The notes: generated by a model not told the origin, from the letters alone. 64,000 bases of DNA from Hyphomicrobiales bacterium (GCA_947455725.1 CANGPL010000003.1:1-64000); one strand, 5' to 3'; positions 8,333-16,867 are shown, counted from the stretch's first letter. Numbers and translations are program-made.

Positions 8333-9631
8333 ATGAAGCTTGCTATTATTGGTAGTGGTATCGCTGGAAACGCCGCTGCTTACGCTTTAGCATCGTCCTC
8401 AGCCCATAAAATTACGGTTTTTGAGCAAAATGACCGCCCCGGCGGCCATTCCGCGACGGTTACGGTCGATTATGACGGAATGTCAATTCCAGTTGACACC
8501 GGCTTCATCGTCTACAACGAAAACAACTATCCCGAGTTCAAAGCCCTGCTCGCGCATCTCAACGTCGCAACCCACGCCTCCGATATGAGCTTTGCGCTGT
8601 CGGTAGATGGCGGGCGCTTTGAGTGGTGCGGGCGCGATAAAAATCCGATGGGTGGTCTTTTCGCCCAACCGCAAAACCTGTTCTCGCCGAGCTATCTCAA
8701 AATGCTCCTCGAGATTTTGCGCTTTAATAAACTGGCGCTCGCTGATCTGAAAGCCGGACGGCTCGGCGATGGCTCCCTTGGCCGGTACCTCTTGGCCAAT
8801 GGCTTTTCCGCCCGCTTCCGTAATGATTATCTTTTGCCCATGGGAGCTGCGATTTGGTCGATGTCGACCGAATCCATGCTGAATTTCCCGGTCAAATCCT
8901 TCATCACGTTTTTTAATAATCACCATTTGCTGCAATATAACGGGCATCAATGGCGCACCATCACCGGCGGTAGCCGCGTCTATGTCGAACGGCTGATCGA
9001 CGCTTTCCGCTCCCGCTTGCGCCTATCGACGCGGGTGATGAAAGTCGAACGCAGCGCCCATGACGTCACCCTTACCTTTGAAGACGGCTCGAACGAACAG
9101 TTTGACGGTGTCGTCTTTGCCTCCCATACCGATCAGACCATGGCGATCTTGGCGGATGCAACGCCTCAAGAGCGCGCGGTGCTCGGCTCAATCGCGTACA
9201 AGCCAAACACGGTCTATCTCCACCGTGACCCGAGCCTCATGCCTAAGCGCAAGCGGGCTTGGGGTTCTTGGAATGTGATTCAACGCAAAGACCGCAATGA
9301 AGATTTATGCGTAAGTTACTGGATGAACCGGCTTCAAGGCATCGATCCTTCGCGTCCGATCTTTGTAACGCTTAATCCGCCCGAGCCGCCTGCGGAGCAT
9401 CTGACCTTTGGTCGATATGTCTATGATCATCCCCAGTTCGATCATGCAGCCATTGGTGCGCAAACCAAGCTTGATTCCATCCAAGGCCGTAACCGCGCTT
9501 GGTTCTGCGGCGCATGGGCCAAACATGGCTTCCACGAGGACGGATTAAGATCAGGCCTCGACGTCGCCGAGCGTTTGGGCGCTGTCCCCGAATGGCGGCC
9601 ACGGCCTGCTTATGCAGAGGCAGCGGAATGA
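8333..9631 (+). CDS. FAD-dependent amine-oxidase-like oxidoreductase of the CFA/furan lipid cluster
   Basis: This 432-residue flavoprotein begins with a Rossmann dinucleotide motif (MKLAIIGSGIAGNAAAYALA, GxGxxG at residues 7-12). It has the second flavin-binding block GGHSATVTVDYDG and a C-terminal FAD motif near CGAWAKHGFHEDGLRSGLDVA. It belongs to the amine oxidase/desaturase-like family that sits beside DUF1365 and CFA-synthase genes in many proteobacteria. An upstream in-frame ATG at 8300 exists, but the motif position favours 8333. It overlaps the next gene by ATGA. In R. sphaeroides, relatives are implicated in methylated furan fatty acid synthesis; that role here is inferred. Confidence 0.85.
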   Translation: MKLAIIGSGIAGNAAAYALASSSAHKITVFEQNDRPGGHSATVTVDYDGMSIPVDTGFIVYNENNYPEFKALLAHLNVATHASDMSFALSVDGGRFEWCGRDKNPMGGLFAQPQNLFSPSYLKMLLEILRFNKLALADLKAGRLGDGSLGRYLLANGFSARFRNDYLLPMGAAIWSMSTESMLNFPVKSFITFFNNHHLLQYNGHQWRTITGGSRVYVERLIDAFRSRLRLSTRVMKVERSAHDVTLTFEDGSNEQFDGVVFASHTDQTMAILADATPQERAVLGSIAYKPNTVYLHRDPSLMPKRKRAWGSWNVIQRKDRNEDLCVSYWMNRLQGIDPSRPIFVTLNPPEPPAEHLTFGRYVYDHPQFDHAAIGAQTKLDSIQGRNRAWFCGAWAKHGFHEDGLRSGLDVAERLGAVPEWRPRPAYAEAAE

Positions 9632-10440
9632 CACCGGTCGAGGCGGGATTATTCGTCCCGCCACAAAGTGCGGCCTGTTTCTATGTCGGCCCCGTCATGC
9701 ATGCGCGGATGAAGCCGGTTCTGCATCGCTTTTCCTATCGCGTTTTTTCGATGCTGATTGATCTTGCCAAGCTCAACGAAGCCAAGAGCCTCAGCCCGTT
9801 TTTCTCGATTAATCGGTTTAATCTCCTAAGCCTTTTTGAACGCGATCACGGCCCGAAAACGGGTGTTTCTCTTCATGCCTATGCGCAGGATCTCTTTCAA
9901 TCAGCTGGCGTCGATCTAACGGGCGGCAAGATCATGCTCCTGTGTTACCCGCGCATCTTGGGCTATGTCTTTAACCCGCTCTCGGTCTATTTCGGCTATG
10001 GAGCAAATGGCGCGTTGAAAGGCGTGCTGTACGAGGTGCGCAACACGTTCGGTCAAATGCACACTTATGTTGAGCCCGTTGAAGCCGGAATGTTAACACG
10101 GGCAGGCTTACGCCAAGAGCGTGCGAAACGCTTCTACGTCTCGCCTTTCAATGCACTCGATATGACCTATTTTTTTCGGGTTAAACCACCCAGACAAGAC
10201 ATCGCAGTACGCATTTTGGTGAAGGACGATGAAGGCCCTGTGTTAGCGGCGAGTTTTTACGGCAATATGCAGCCATTAACCACGCAAAACCTTCTATGGC
10301 TGTGCTTGACGCTTCCCCTTCTTACCCTCAAGATTATCGTAGGAATTCATATTGAAGCGTTCTGGCTATGGGTAAAAGGAATGCGTCTTGTTCCTCGTCC
10401 CCCGCCACCACCCAAAATAAGTCTTCCCGGCGATCAATAA
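9628..10440 (+). CDS. DUF1365 family protein
   Basis: A 270-residue protein of the DUF1365 family, recognised from AACFYVGPVMHARMKPVLHRFSY near the N-terminus, the central CYPRILGYVFNPLSVYFGY block (both conserved) and the C-terminal hydrophobic helix LLWLCLTLPLLTLKIIVGIHIEAFWLW. The ATG at 9628 overlaps the stop of the FAD gene as ATGA, giving translational coupling. DUF1365 proteins are nearly always encoded between an FAD oxidoreductase and a CFA-type methyltransferase, as here. The biochemical role is not firmly established; the association points to modification of unsaturated membrane fatty acids. The C-terminal helix suggests membrane contact. Confidence 0.88.
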   Translation: MTPVEAGLFVPPQSAACFYVGPVMHARMKPVLHRFSYRVFSMLIDLAKLNEAKSLSPFFSINRFNLLSLFERDHGPKTGVSLHAYAQDLFQSAGVDLTGGKIMLLCYPRILGYVFNPLSVYFGYGANGALKGVLYEVRNTFGQMHTYVEPVEAGMLTRAGLRQERAKRFYVSPFNALDMTYFFRVKPPRQDIAVRILVKDDEGPVLAASFYGNMQPLTTQNLLWLCLTLPLLTLKIIVGIHIEAFWLWVKGMRLVPRPPPPPKISLPGDQ

Positions 10441-10493
10441 ACGTCCCTAATCTGCGGTTCGTGACATTCACGATGAGAATACAAGAGATAGCA

Positions 10494-11741
10494 ATGCTGG
10501 ATATTCCGTCCAATCAAATGGCCCCCGTTCACCTGACGCAAGAAACGGTATCACGTCACACGCAAGGCCTGCCCTTTCTGGTTCGCCAAGCGCTGAGCTT
10601 TGCCTGCCGCATTGAAGTCGGAACGCTCACCGTGACGCTGCCCGATCAACGCGTCTTTACCTTCGGCGGCTTGCAACCCGGCCCCAATGCCGAGATGCAT
10701 ATGCACGACTATACCTTCACCAAACGCATGTTTTCATCAGGTGATATCGGCATCGCGGAATCCTTCTTACGGGGCGAATGGACGACGAAGGATTTGACCA
10801 CGTTTCTCCTTCTCTTTTGCGCCAATCACCACCTTATTTCAGCCATGCTCGCCGACAAGCCGATCATCCGCTATTGGCAATTGTTCAAATATTGGTTGAA
10901 CCGGAACACCAAAACCGGTTCGCGCAAAAACATCCATGCGCATTACGATCTCGGCAACGCCTTTTACACCAAATGGCTTGACCCATCGATGACCTATTCA
11001 TCCGCGCTTTTCACTGCGAATGATAAGGATCTCTATCAGGGCCAACAAAATAAATATGCCGCACTCGCGCGCGAATCCAACATTGAGACCAATCATTCGG
11101 TCTTGGAAATTGGCTGTGGCTGGGGTGGCTTTGCCGAATACGCAGCGAAAGAAATTGGCTGCAAAGTAACGGGTCTTACCATCTCGCAAGAGCAATATGA
11201 TTTTGCCAAAAAGCGTATCTTTGAAGCGGGCTTAAACGAAAAAGTTGAGATCAAATTTCAAGACTATCGCGACGAAAAAGGCATTTATGATCGCATCGCT
11301 TCCATCGAGATGTTCGAGGCGGTAGGCGAGCAATTTTGGCCCGTCTATTTCAACACGCTGAATAATCGCCTGAAGAGCGGCGGCGTCGCTGGCTTGCAGG
11401 TCATCACCATTCAAGATCGCTTCTTTGATTCCTATCGTTTGGAAGTTGATTTCATCCGCCGCTATATTTTCCCGGGCGGCATGTTGCCCTCGCCTTCCAT
11501 CATGAAAAAGCTTGGCGAAAAAGTCGGCATGGCCATCAAGCACGAGCGCATTTTCGGGGTTGATTATGCTGATACGCTTGCCGAATGGCGCAACAAATTC
11601 AGAGCCGCTTGGCCCGAATTAACGCCGCTCGGTTTCGATGAGCGCTTCCGTCGCATGTGGGAATATTACCTCGCCTATTGCGAAGCAGGTTTTCGCGCCG
11701 GCAATATCGATGTGCGGCAAATCGTTTACGCCAAAGCCTAA
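10494..11741 (+). CDS. Cyclopropane-fatty-acyl-phospholipid synthase family methyltransferase
   Basis: SAM-dependent methyltransferase of the CFA synthase family (415 residues from this start). The SAM motif is VLEIGCGWGGFAEYA (about 204-218). Family hallmarks include NIHAHYDLGNAFYTKWLD, MTYSSALF, and QEQYDFAKKR followed by YRDEKGIYDRIASIEMFEAVG. It methylates the double bond of unsaturated phospholipid acyl chains, making either cyclopropane or methyl-branched products; which one cannot be told from sequence. Upstream in-frame ATG codons exist at 10473 and 10368. I chose 10494 because AAGAGA sits just before it. It is last in the photolyase operon and converges on the SDR gene with 6 bp between stops. 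Confidence 0.9.
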   Translation: MLDIPSNQMAPVHLTQETVSRHTQGLPFLVRQALSFACRIEVGTLTVTLPDQRVFTFGGLQPGPNAEMHMHDYTFTKRMFSSGDIGIAESFLRGEWTTKDLTTFLLLFCANHHLISAMLADKPIIRYWQLFKYWLNRNTKTGSRKNIHAHYDLGNAFYTKWLDPSMTYSSALFTANDKDLYQGQQNKYAALARESNIETNHSVLEIGCGWGGFAEYAAKEIGCKVTGLTISQEQYDFAKKRIFEAGLNEKVEIKFQDYRDEKGIYDRIASIEMFEAVGEQFWPVYFNTLNNRLKSGGVAGLQVITIQDRFFDSYRLEVDFIRRYIFPGGMLPSPSIMKKLGEKVGMAIKHERIFGVDYADTLAEWRNKFRAAWPELTPLGFDERFRRMWEYYLAYCEAGFRAGNIDVRQIVYAKA

Positions 11742-11747
11742 CAGGAC

Positions 11748-12554
11748 TTAAGACCCGCTGGGCTTCGTATTGTCCCAGCCGGTCATTTTGGCGATCAGGC
11801 CAAAATAGAGCGAGTAAGGCAGCATATTGAGCGCCTTAAGAATAAAAGCGAAACGGCGCGGAAACGTAATCTCGAACCCGCCCCGTTCAAAGCCATCGCA
11901 AATGCGCCGCGACGCTTCATCAAGTTTCATCAGAAATGGCATAGGATGATCGTTTAACGCGGTAAGCGGTGTCTCCACAAAGCCCGGATTGACCACCTGC
12001 ATCGTAATACCAAGCTGATCCGTATCGAATTTCAGGCTCTCCGCCATCGCGATCAAGGCCGCCTTGCTACCCGAATAGGCACCCGCGCGCGGCAAGCCGC
12101 CATATCCCGCTACCGACGCATTAAACGCAATCTGCCCCCGCTTGCGCGCTGTCATCTTCGGCAAAATCGCCGAGAGGCAATTAATGACGCCATAGACATT
12201 CACGTCGAAGGTCTTGCGAAACCCGTCGGCATCAAAAGGTGCCGCTCGCAACGGGAAATAAATGCCAGCATTCAGAAAACAAAGCACAATCTCGCCGTGC
12301 TCTTGCTCAATTTTTTCGACAAGGGCTGCAATACCGACCGCATCGGTGACATCACCAATTGCCGGGATAATGCGTCCCGAAAGGCCTGTGGCTTCCGCCA
12401 CCAATGTTTCAAGGTCAGGCAGACGCCGTGCGGTAGCGATAACCGTATAGCCGCGCCGCGCCAATTCCACGCAAGTCCCGCGGCCGATGCCCGAGCTCGC
12501 TCCCGTTACCCATGCTACCCCATCAGACGCCGAAGCTCGATAGGTGCTGGTCAC
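11748..12554 (-). CDS. Short-chain dehydrogenase/reductase (SDR) in the chrR operon
   Basis: A classical SDR of 268 residues. The cofactor motif TGASSGIG is at residues 17-24, NAG occurs in FLNAGIYF, and the catalytic pair lies in AYSGSKAALIAM (Tyr and Lys). A GTG start at 12554 lies one base after the chrR stop and has a GGGG ribosome-binding element inside the chrR tail, so translation is probably coupled. An SDR commonly accompanies the FAD, DUF1365 and CFA genes in light or oxidative-stress clusters. The substrate is unknown. A TTG further upstream (12590) would create overlap with chrR and is less likely. Confidence 0.85.
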   Translation of the reverse strand: MTSTYRASASDGVAWVTGASSGIGRGTCVELARRGYTVIATARRLPDLETLVAEATGLSGRIIPAIGDVTDAVGIAALVEKIEQEHGEIVLCFLNAGIYFPLRAAPFDADGFRKTFDVNVYGVINCLSAILPKMTARKRGQIAFNASVAGYGGLPRAGAYSGSKAALIAMAESLKFDTDQLGITMQVVNPGFVETPLTALNDHPMPFLMKLDEASRRICDGFERGGFEITFPRRFAFILKALNMLPYSLYFGLIAKMTGWDNTKPSGS

Positions 12555-12555
12555 G

Positions 12556-13197
12556 TCAATACCCCATAAAATGCTGGAACAATCGGCCAAACGGGCCGGT
12601 CAACCGTAAAGGCGCATCATTGACGACGAAGCAGATGCAATCCTCGCCCTCATCAGCCTTCGGCCGATGGTCGATCTCGCCATCCGCAATCGCGATATCA
12701 CCGCGCGCATAATGCTGATTGCCATCGCTAAAGGCCCCCTGAAGAACCAACGTGATCTCTGTGCCATCATGCGTATGCGACGGCATCGTACGGCCCGCTT
12801 TAATCCAGAGCAACGAAGCCTCGCATCCGGACGGATCCTTACGCGCGTATTCTTTTAAACCTGGCAAACGCGTGCGCCACTTCAACTGGTTGAGATCCGA
12901 ACCGATAAACGCCGCAATCGGCTCAGGCACCAGCTCATCGGCAGAAGAAACGCGTTCCTTCGGCACCTCAACGGGCTGGCTGAAAATCTGGTTGAGCATC
13001 TTATCCCGATTGGACAGCGGCGATGGCGCGACCTTCTCGATCTTCTCGGAATGCAAAATTTCCATCGCCTCAACAAAGCCGCGGTTATCCGGCTTCATCA
13101 ACAAATGGGCGGCAATCAAACCATGCAAAGGCGCGGGCAAATGGCCAGCAGCATAGCCAGCGAGTAAGGTGTTGAGAGCACCCTCTTCTTCTGTCAT
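12556..13197 (-). CDS. chrR: ChrR family anti-sigma factor lacking the N-terminal zinc ligands
   Basis: A 213-residue protein collinear with Rhodobacter ChrR, the zinc-dependent anti-sigma factor that releases RpoE upon singlet oxygen. The C-terminal cupin has all four metal ligands at the family positions (H141, H143, E147, H177) plus C187 and C189. In the N-terminal anti-sigma domain only H31 is kept. Positions 6, 35 and 38, which are His, Cys and Cys in R. sphaeroides, are Gly, Lys and Asn here, and there is no cysteine at all before residue 125. No sigma-factor gene adjoins it. ATG 13197 was preferred over an upstream TTG because it aligns with the known N-terminus. It may bind a sigma factor without zinc or may have become a cupin sensor only. 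Confidence 0.87.
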   Translation of the reverse strand: MTEEEGALNTLLAGYAAGHLPAPLHGLIAAHLLMKPDNRGFVEAMEILHSEKIEKVAPSPLSNRDKMLNQIFSQPVEVPKERVSSADELVPEPIAAFIGSDLNQLKWRTRLPGLKEYARKDPSGCEASLLWIKAGRTMPSHTHDGTEITLVLQGAFSDGNQHYARGDIAIADGEIDHRPKADEGEDCICFVVNDAPLRLTGPFGRLFQHFMGY

Positions 13198-13329
13198 CTT
13201 AGACGCTAAGGTCAAAACCGCCGCTCCAAATTGCAAAACACGAAAATCTCTACGGAATCATCTAACGATTGGATTGATTTACAATAAAAAATGTTCGGCT
13301 AAATTTACAGGCGTCTTATTGGCGCACCT

Positions 13330-13359
13330 TATTTATACCTAACATCGACGACACGTTCA
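13330..13359 (-). promoter_or_regulatory. Candidate ECF sigma promoter upstream of chrR
   Basis: On the minus strand TGAACG (13359-13354), an 18-base spacer, then TAAATA (13335-13330). The -10 fits TAwrTA exactly and the -35 shares TGA.C with TGATCC. The photolyase operon carries TGAACC-N18-TAAAAT. If used, the chrR mRNA would have a leader of about 125 nt. Confidence 0.35.
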
Positions 13360-13392
13360 AAATCTTATCCAAAACGCAGAGCAGAAAATTCA

Positions 13393-14424
13393 ATGAAAAT
13401 CGCCAATACCGTCCTCGATGCCATTGGAAATACTCCTCTTATCCTGCTAAAACACGCTTCCGAACTTACAAAATGCACCATTTTGGGCAAAGCGGAGTTT
13501 ATGAACCCCGGCGGCTCGGTTAAGGATCGCGCGGCGCTCGCCATCATCAACCATGCGATGGCCTCCGGCGCCATGAAGCCGGGCGGGACAATTGTTGAGG
13601 GTACCGCCGGCAATACCGGCATCGGCCTAACCTTGGTTGCCAATACGCTTGGCCTTAAATCCGTGATCGTCATTCCGGAAACCCAGTCGATTGAAAAGAA
13701 AAACGCCCTCCGTCAGATGGGTGCCGAACTGATCGAAGTACCAGCAGTGCCCTACTCCAATCCCAATAATTATGTGAAACTTTCCGGACGATTGGCCGAA
13801 AAACTGGCCCAATCGGAGAAAAGCGGGGCCATTTGGGCCAATCAATTCGACAATATCGCCAATCGGCAAGGCCATATCGACACCACAGCCCCTGAAATTT
13901 GGGAACAAACCGGCGGTAAAATCGACGGTTTCATTTGCGCGGTTGGTACGGGCGGCACGCTTGCAGGCACTGGCATTGGTCTCAAGCGCTTCAATCCCGC
14001 GATTAAAATCGGCTTGGCCGATCCCATGGGGGCGGCCCTTTATTCCTTCTACACCAATGGTGTCCTTAAATCCGAAGGCTCGTCGATGACGGAAGGCATC
14101 GGCCAAGGCCGCATCACCAAAAACCTCGAAGACGCCCCCATCGATATCGCCTTCCAAATCCCGGATACCGAGGCAATACCCCTCACTTTCGACCTGCTTG
14201 AAAAAGAAGGCTTAGCACTTGGTGGCTCATCGGGCATTAATGTCGCAGGCGCGATACGCCTTGCCCAACATCTTGGACCGGGCCATACCATCGTCACCAT
14301 CCTCTGCGATGGCGGGGCACGCTACGCCTCCAAACTCTATAACCCCGACTTTTTGCGTTCCAAGCAATTACCCGTACCCCATTGGCTGGAACGCCAATCG
14401 ACCATCAAACCGGATTTCATCTAA
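13393..14424 (+). CDS. cysK: Cysteine synthase A (O-acetylserine sulfhydrylase)
   Basis: PLP enzyme that joins sulfide with O-acetylserine to give cysteine. The 343-residue protein has the PLP lysine K44 in NPGGSVKDRAAL, the substrate loop GTAGNTGIGL, the phosphate-binding glycine loop GTGGTLAGTG, and a C-terminal GGSSGIN. It is about 20-30 residues longer than E. coli CysK, as is usual for the alphaproteobacterial type. The start is ATG 13393. The next gene, alaX, overlaps its TAA by one base, and sseA follows, so the three form a likely sulfur and cysteine-related operon. Confidence 0.94.
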   Translation: MKIANTVLDAIGNTPLILLKHASELTKCTILGKAEFMNPGGSVKDRAALAIINHAMASGAMKPGGTIVEGTAGNTGIGLTLVANTLGLKSVIVIPETQSIEKKNALRQMGAELIEVPAVPYSNPNNYVKLSGRLAEKLAQSEKSGAIWANQFDNIANRQGHIDTTAPEIWEQTGGKIDGFICAVGTGGTLAGTGIGLKRFNPAIKIGLADPMGAALYSFYTNGVLKSEGSSMTEGIGQGRITKNLEDAPIDIAFQIPDTEAIPLTFDLLEKEGLALGGSSGINVAGAIRLAQHLGPGHTIVTILCDGGARYASKLYNPDFLRSKQLPVPHWLERQSTIKPDFI

Positions 14425-15137
14425 TGCCGACCGACTTACTCTTTAGAGACGATGCCTATCTCCAAGAATGCTCCGCAACCGTAACCGCGATCAATGAGCG
14501 CGGCGGTATCGTGACAGATCGGACCGTGTTTTATGCAACGGGCGGCGGACAACCCGGCGATACGGGTACAATGAAAACCGCCGATGGTTCGGAAATCATC
14601 ATCGCAACAACCGTTTATGGCGAGGACAAATCCGACATCGTCCATGTGCCAGCCGAGAACTCGGCCCTGCCTAAGATTGGCGATACGGTCACCCTCGTGC
14701 TTGATTGGCAAAAGCGCTTGCAACGCATGCGCATTCATACCGCGCTGCACCTTCTAACGACCGTCCTGCCCTACCCGGTGACAGGTGGATCCATCGGCGA
14801 TGGCGATGGGCGTCTTGATTTCGATATTCCCGATGCCGGTCTCGATAAGGATGAGATCGCCGCCGAACTGAACCGCCGGATCGATCAACACGCAGACGTC
14901 GACTATCGCTGGATCAGCGATGCCGAGCTCGAAGCCAACCCGGGTCTCGTCAAAACCATGTCGGTCAAGCCACCGATGGGAACGGGCCGTGTGAGGCTGG
15001 TTGAGATTGCAGGCTTAGACCTGCAACCCTGCGGCGGCACCCATGTCCGTAACACCTCAGACATTGGTAAAGTCAGCGTCACGGCGATTGAGAAAAAGGG
15101 TAAAATCAACCGCCGCGTCCGCATCACTTTAGCCTGA
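14424..15137 (+). CDS. alaX: Alanyl-tRNA editing protein AlaX
   Basis: Free-standing relative of the AlaRS editing domain that hydrolyses Ser-tRNA-Ala (and in some members Gly-tRNA-Ala). Zinc-binding residues are visible as HxxxH (H105 and H109 in RIHTALHLL) and CxxxH (C203 and H207 in PCGGTHV). The 237-residue length fits the AlaX-M type, with an N-terminal beta-barrel portion (YATGGGQPGDTG). The ATG at 14424 overlaps the cysK stop (TAATG), indicating coupling. Linking mistranslation control to serine-derived cysteine synthesis is a reasonable but unproven reading of the operon. Confidence 0.92.
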   Translation: MPTDLLFRDDAYLQECSATVTAINERGGIVTDRTVFYATGGGQPGDTGTMKTADGSEIIIATTVYGEDKSDIVHVPAENSALPKIGDTVTLVLDWQKRLQRMRIHTALHLLTTVLPYPVTGGSIGDGDGRLDFDIPDAGLDKDEIAAELNRRIDQHADVDYRWISDAELEANPGLVKTMSVKPPMGTGRVRLVEIAGLDLQPCGGTHVRNTSDIGKVSVTAIEKKGKINRRVRITLA

Positions 15138-15150
15138 AGAAAGAAAACCC

Positions 15151-15990
15151 ATGTTCAACGCCCTGTTTGTCACGACCGAATGGCTGAGCAACCACCTCAA
15201 TGATCCGGATGTCTCGATCATTGACGCGAGCTGGTACCTGCCCACCATGAACCGCGACGGCAAGGCGGAGTACGCGGCCGGTCATATTCCTGGCTCAGTC
15301 CATTTCGACATTGACGCGATAGCGGACACATCAAGCCCGCTTCCCCATATGTTGCCGACGCCGGAATTCTTCGCCGACACCGTTGGCAAAATGGGCATCT
15401 CGGATAAGGACACCATCGTCATTTATGACGGCGCGGGTCTTTTCGCAGCCGCCCGCGTCTGGTGGACCTGCCGCGTCATGGGCGCGACCAAGGTCTCCAT
15501 CTTGGAAGGCGGCGCCCCCAAATGGCGCGCGGAGGGTAAGGCTTGGACCGATGCGACAACGGAAAAGCCAAAAAAGACCTTCCACCCAAGCTTTCATCCG
15601 GCTGCGGTCGCGGATTTGCCCGCGATCAAACAGGCGCTTGAAAAACATGCGGCGCAAATTGTGGATGCCCGTCCCGCCGAACGTTTTCGTGGTGAAGCAC
15701 CCGAACCACGCCCGGGTTTAGCCTCGGGCCATATGCCGGGAAGTTACAATGTGCAGTTTTCGGATATTGTTACTAACGGGCAGCTAAAACCCGCAACCGA
15801 ATTACGCGAGGCCTTCACCAAGGCAGGCGTCAACATCAATCAACCGATCATCACAAGCTGCGGGTCCGGCGTCTCCGCCGCTATCCTAGCCCTCGCCCTC
15901 GAAAGCCTCGGCCACCCGGCCAAAGCGCTATATGATGGCTCATGGGCGGAATGGGGCGCGCGTACCGATTGTGATGTGATGAAGGGATAA
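15151..15990 (+). CDS. sseA: 3-mercaptopyruvate sulfurtransferase (rhodanese family)
   Basis: Two-domain rhodanese of 279 residues that transfers sulfur from 3-mercaptopyruvate (or thiosulfate) to thiol or cyanide acceptors. The inactive N-terminal domain contains VSIIDASWYLP and HIPGSVHFDID. The C-terminal domain has the catalytic Cys237 in the loop CGSGVSA, which matches the 3-mercaptopyruvate type (CGSGVT) better than the thiosulfate type. The start ATG 15151 is 13 bp after alaX, consistent with a cysK-alaX-sseA operon in sulfur amino acid metabolism. A nested inverted repeat follows the stop. Confidence 0.93.
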   Translation: MFNALFVTTEWLSNHLNDPDVSIIDASWYLPTMNRDGKAEYAAGHIPGSVHFDIDAIADTSSPLPHMLPTPEFFADTVGKMGISDKDTIVIYDGAGLFAAARVWWTCRVMGATKVSILEGGAPKWRAEGKAWTDATTEKPKKTFHPSFHPAAVADLPAIKQALEKHAAQIVDARPAERFRGEAPEPRPGLASGHMPGSYNVQFSDIVTNGQLKPATELREAFTKAGVNINQPIITSCGSGVSAAILALALESLGHPAKALYDGSWAEWGARTDCDVMKG

Positions 15991-15994
15991 GCGG

Positions 15995-16067
15995 CGGCAG
16001 TCGTTAATCGGCAGTCGGCAATCGAATTTCAACGTCCCGATTTACGACTGCCGACCCCCGACTGCCG
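15995..16067. repeat. Nested inverted repeat (REP-like or bidirectional terminator)
   Basis: The left arm holds CGGCAGTCG at 15995 and 16009, plus a variant CGGCAATCG at 16016. The right arm holds the inverse CGACTGCCG at 16045 and 16059. Both pairs are spaced 14 bases, so the arms fold into one long stem with a four-base internal loop. It fills the gap between the convergent sseA and aapP genes. There is no strong T-run, so a simple Rho-independent terminator is uncertain. Confidence 0.7.
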
Positions 16068-16075
16068 AGCAATAA

Positions 16076-16855
16076 TCAATGCAAAATCTGGCTCAAGAAC
16101 AGTTTCGTCCGCTCGTGTTGCGGGTTCTTGAAGAAGGCATCCGGCGTGTTGGCTTCGACCACCTGCCCCTGATCCATAAAGATCACGCGATTGGCAACCT
16201 GCCGCGCGAAGCCCATTTCATGGGTCACGCAAATCATCGTCATGCCTTCTTCCGCCAGCGACACCATCGTATCAAGCACTTCCTTGACCATTTCAGGATC
16301 GAGTGCGGAAGTTGGCTCATCAAACAACATGATTTTCGGGCTCATGCATAAAGAGCGTGCGATTGCTACGCGTTGTTGCTGACCACCTGAAAGCTGGCCC
16401 GGAAACTTATTGGCCTGCTCGGGAATTTTGACGCGCGTTAAATAATACATCGCGATTTCTTCCGCGTCCTTCTTGGGCATCTTCTTTACCCAGATCGGCG
16501 CAAGCGTCAGATTTTCCAAAATGGTGAGATGCGGAAACAGATTGAAATGTTGAAACACCATACCGACATCGCGGCGGATTTCATCGATCTTTTTGACGTC
16601 CGCGGTAAGCTCAGTCCCATCAACAATGATCGAGCCCTTTTGATGCTCTTCCAACCGATTAATGCACCGGATCAACGTCGATTTGCCTGAACCCGATGGT
16701 CCGCAGATCACAACACGCTCGCCGCGTTTGATTGTGAGGTCGATATCGCGCAACACGTGAAAGGCGCCGAACCATTTGTTCATGCCTTTGATATCAATCG
16801 CATTTTCATGCGTGAGTTTGCCAGGTTTCAAGCCGAGGGGTCGTTCAGCGCCCAT
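16076..16855 (-). CDS. aapP: General L-amino acid ABC transporter, ATP-binding subunit
   Basis: ATPase of a polar amino acid uptake system, 259 residues. Walker A is GPSGSGKST (residues 52-60), the signature [15 protein letters not shown], Walker [12 protein letters not shown], and the switch histidine is in VTHEMGF. It follows aapM with a 12-bp gap, completing an aapJQMP operon on the minus strand. The long N-terminal extension before the ABC domain (about 20 residues) is normal for AapP. The start is ATG 16855, with AGGGAG upstream. In Rhizobium this transporter takes up a wide range of L-amino acids; the same breadth is inferred here. Confidence 0.94.
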   Translation of the reverse strand: MGAERPLGLKPGKLTHENAIDIKGMNKWFGAFHVLRDIDLTIKRGERVVICGPSGSGKSTLIRCINRLEEHQKGSIIVDGTELTADVKKIDEIRRDVGMVFQHFNLFPHLTILENLTLAPIWVKKMPKKDAEEIAMYYLTRVKIPEQANKFPGQLSGGQQQRVAIARSLCMSPKIMLFDEPTSALDPEMVKEVLDTMVSLAEEGMTMICVTHEMGFARQVANRVIFMDQGQVVEANTPDAFFKNPQHERTKLFLSQILH

Positions 16856-16867
16856 AAATACAACTCC

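Noticed and set aside
13237-13392. Hidden rpoE sigma gene upstream of chrR
   Set aside because: The gap is only 195 bp from the chrR start to cysK, is AT-rich and has stops in all frames; a sigma factor of about 180 residues cannot fit.
15700-16080. Insertion sequence remnant suggested by the inverted repeats between sseA and aapP
   Set aside because: There is no transposase fragment and no target-site duplication; the symmetric repeats are better explained as a terminator or REP-like element.
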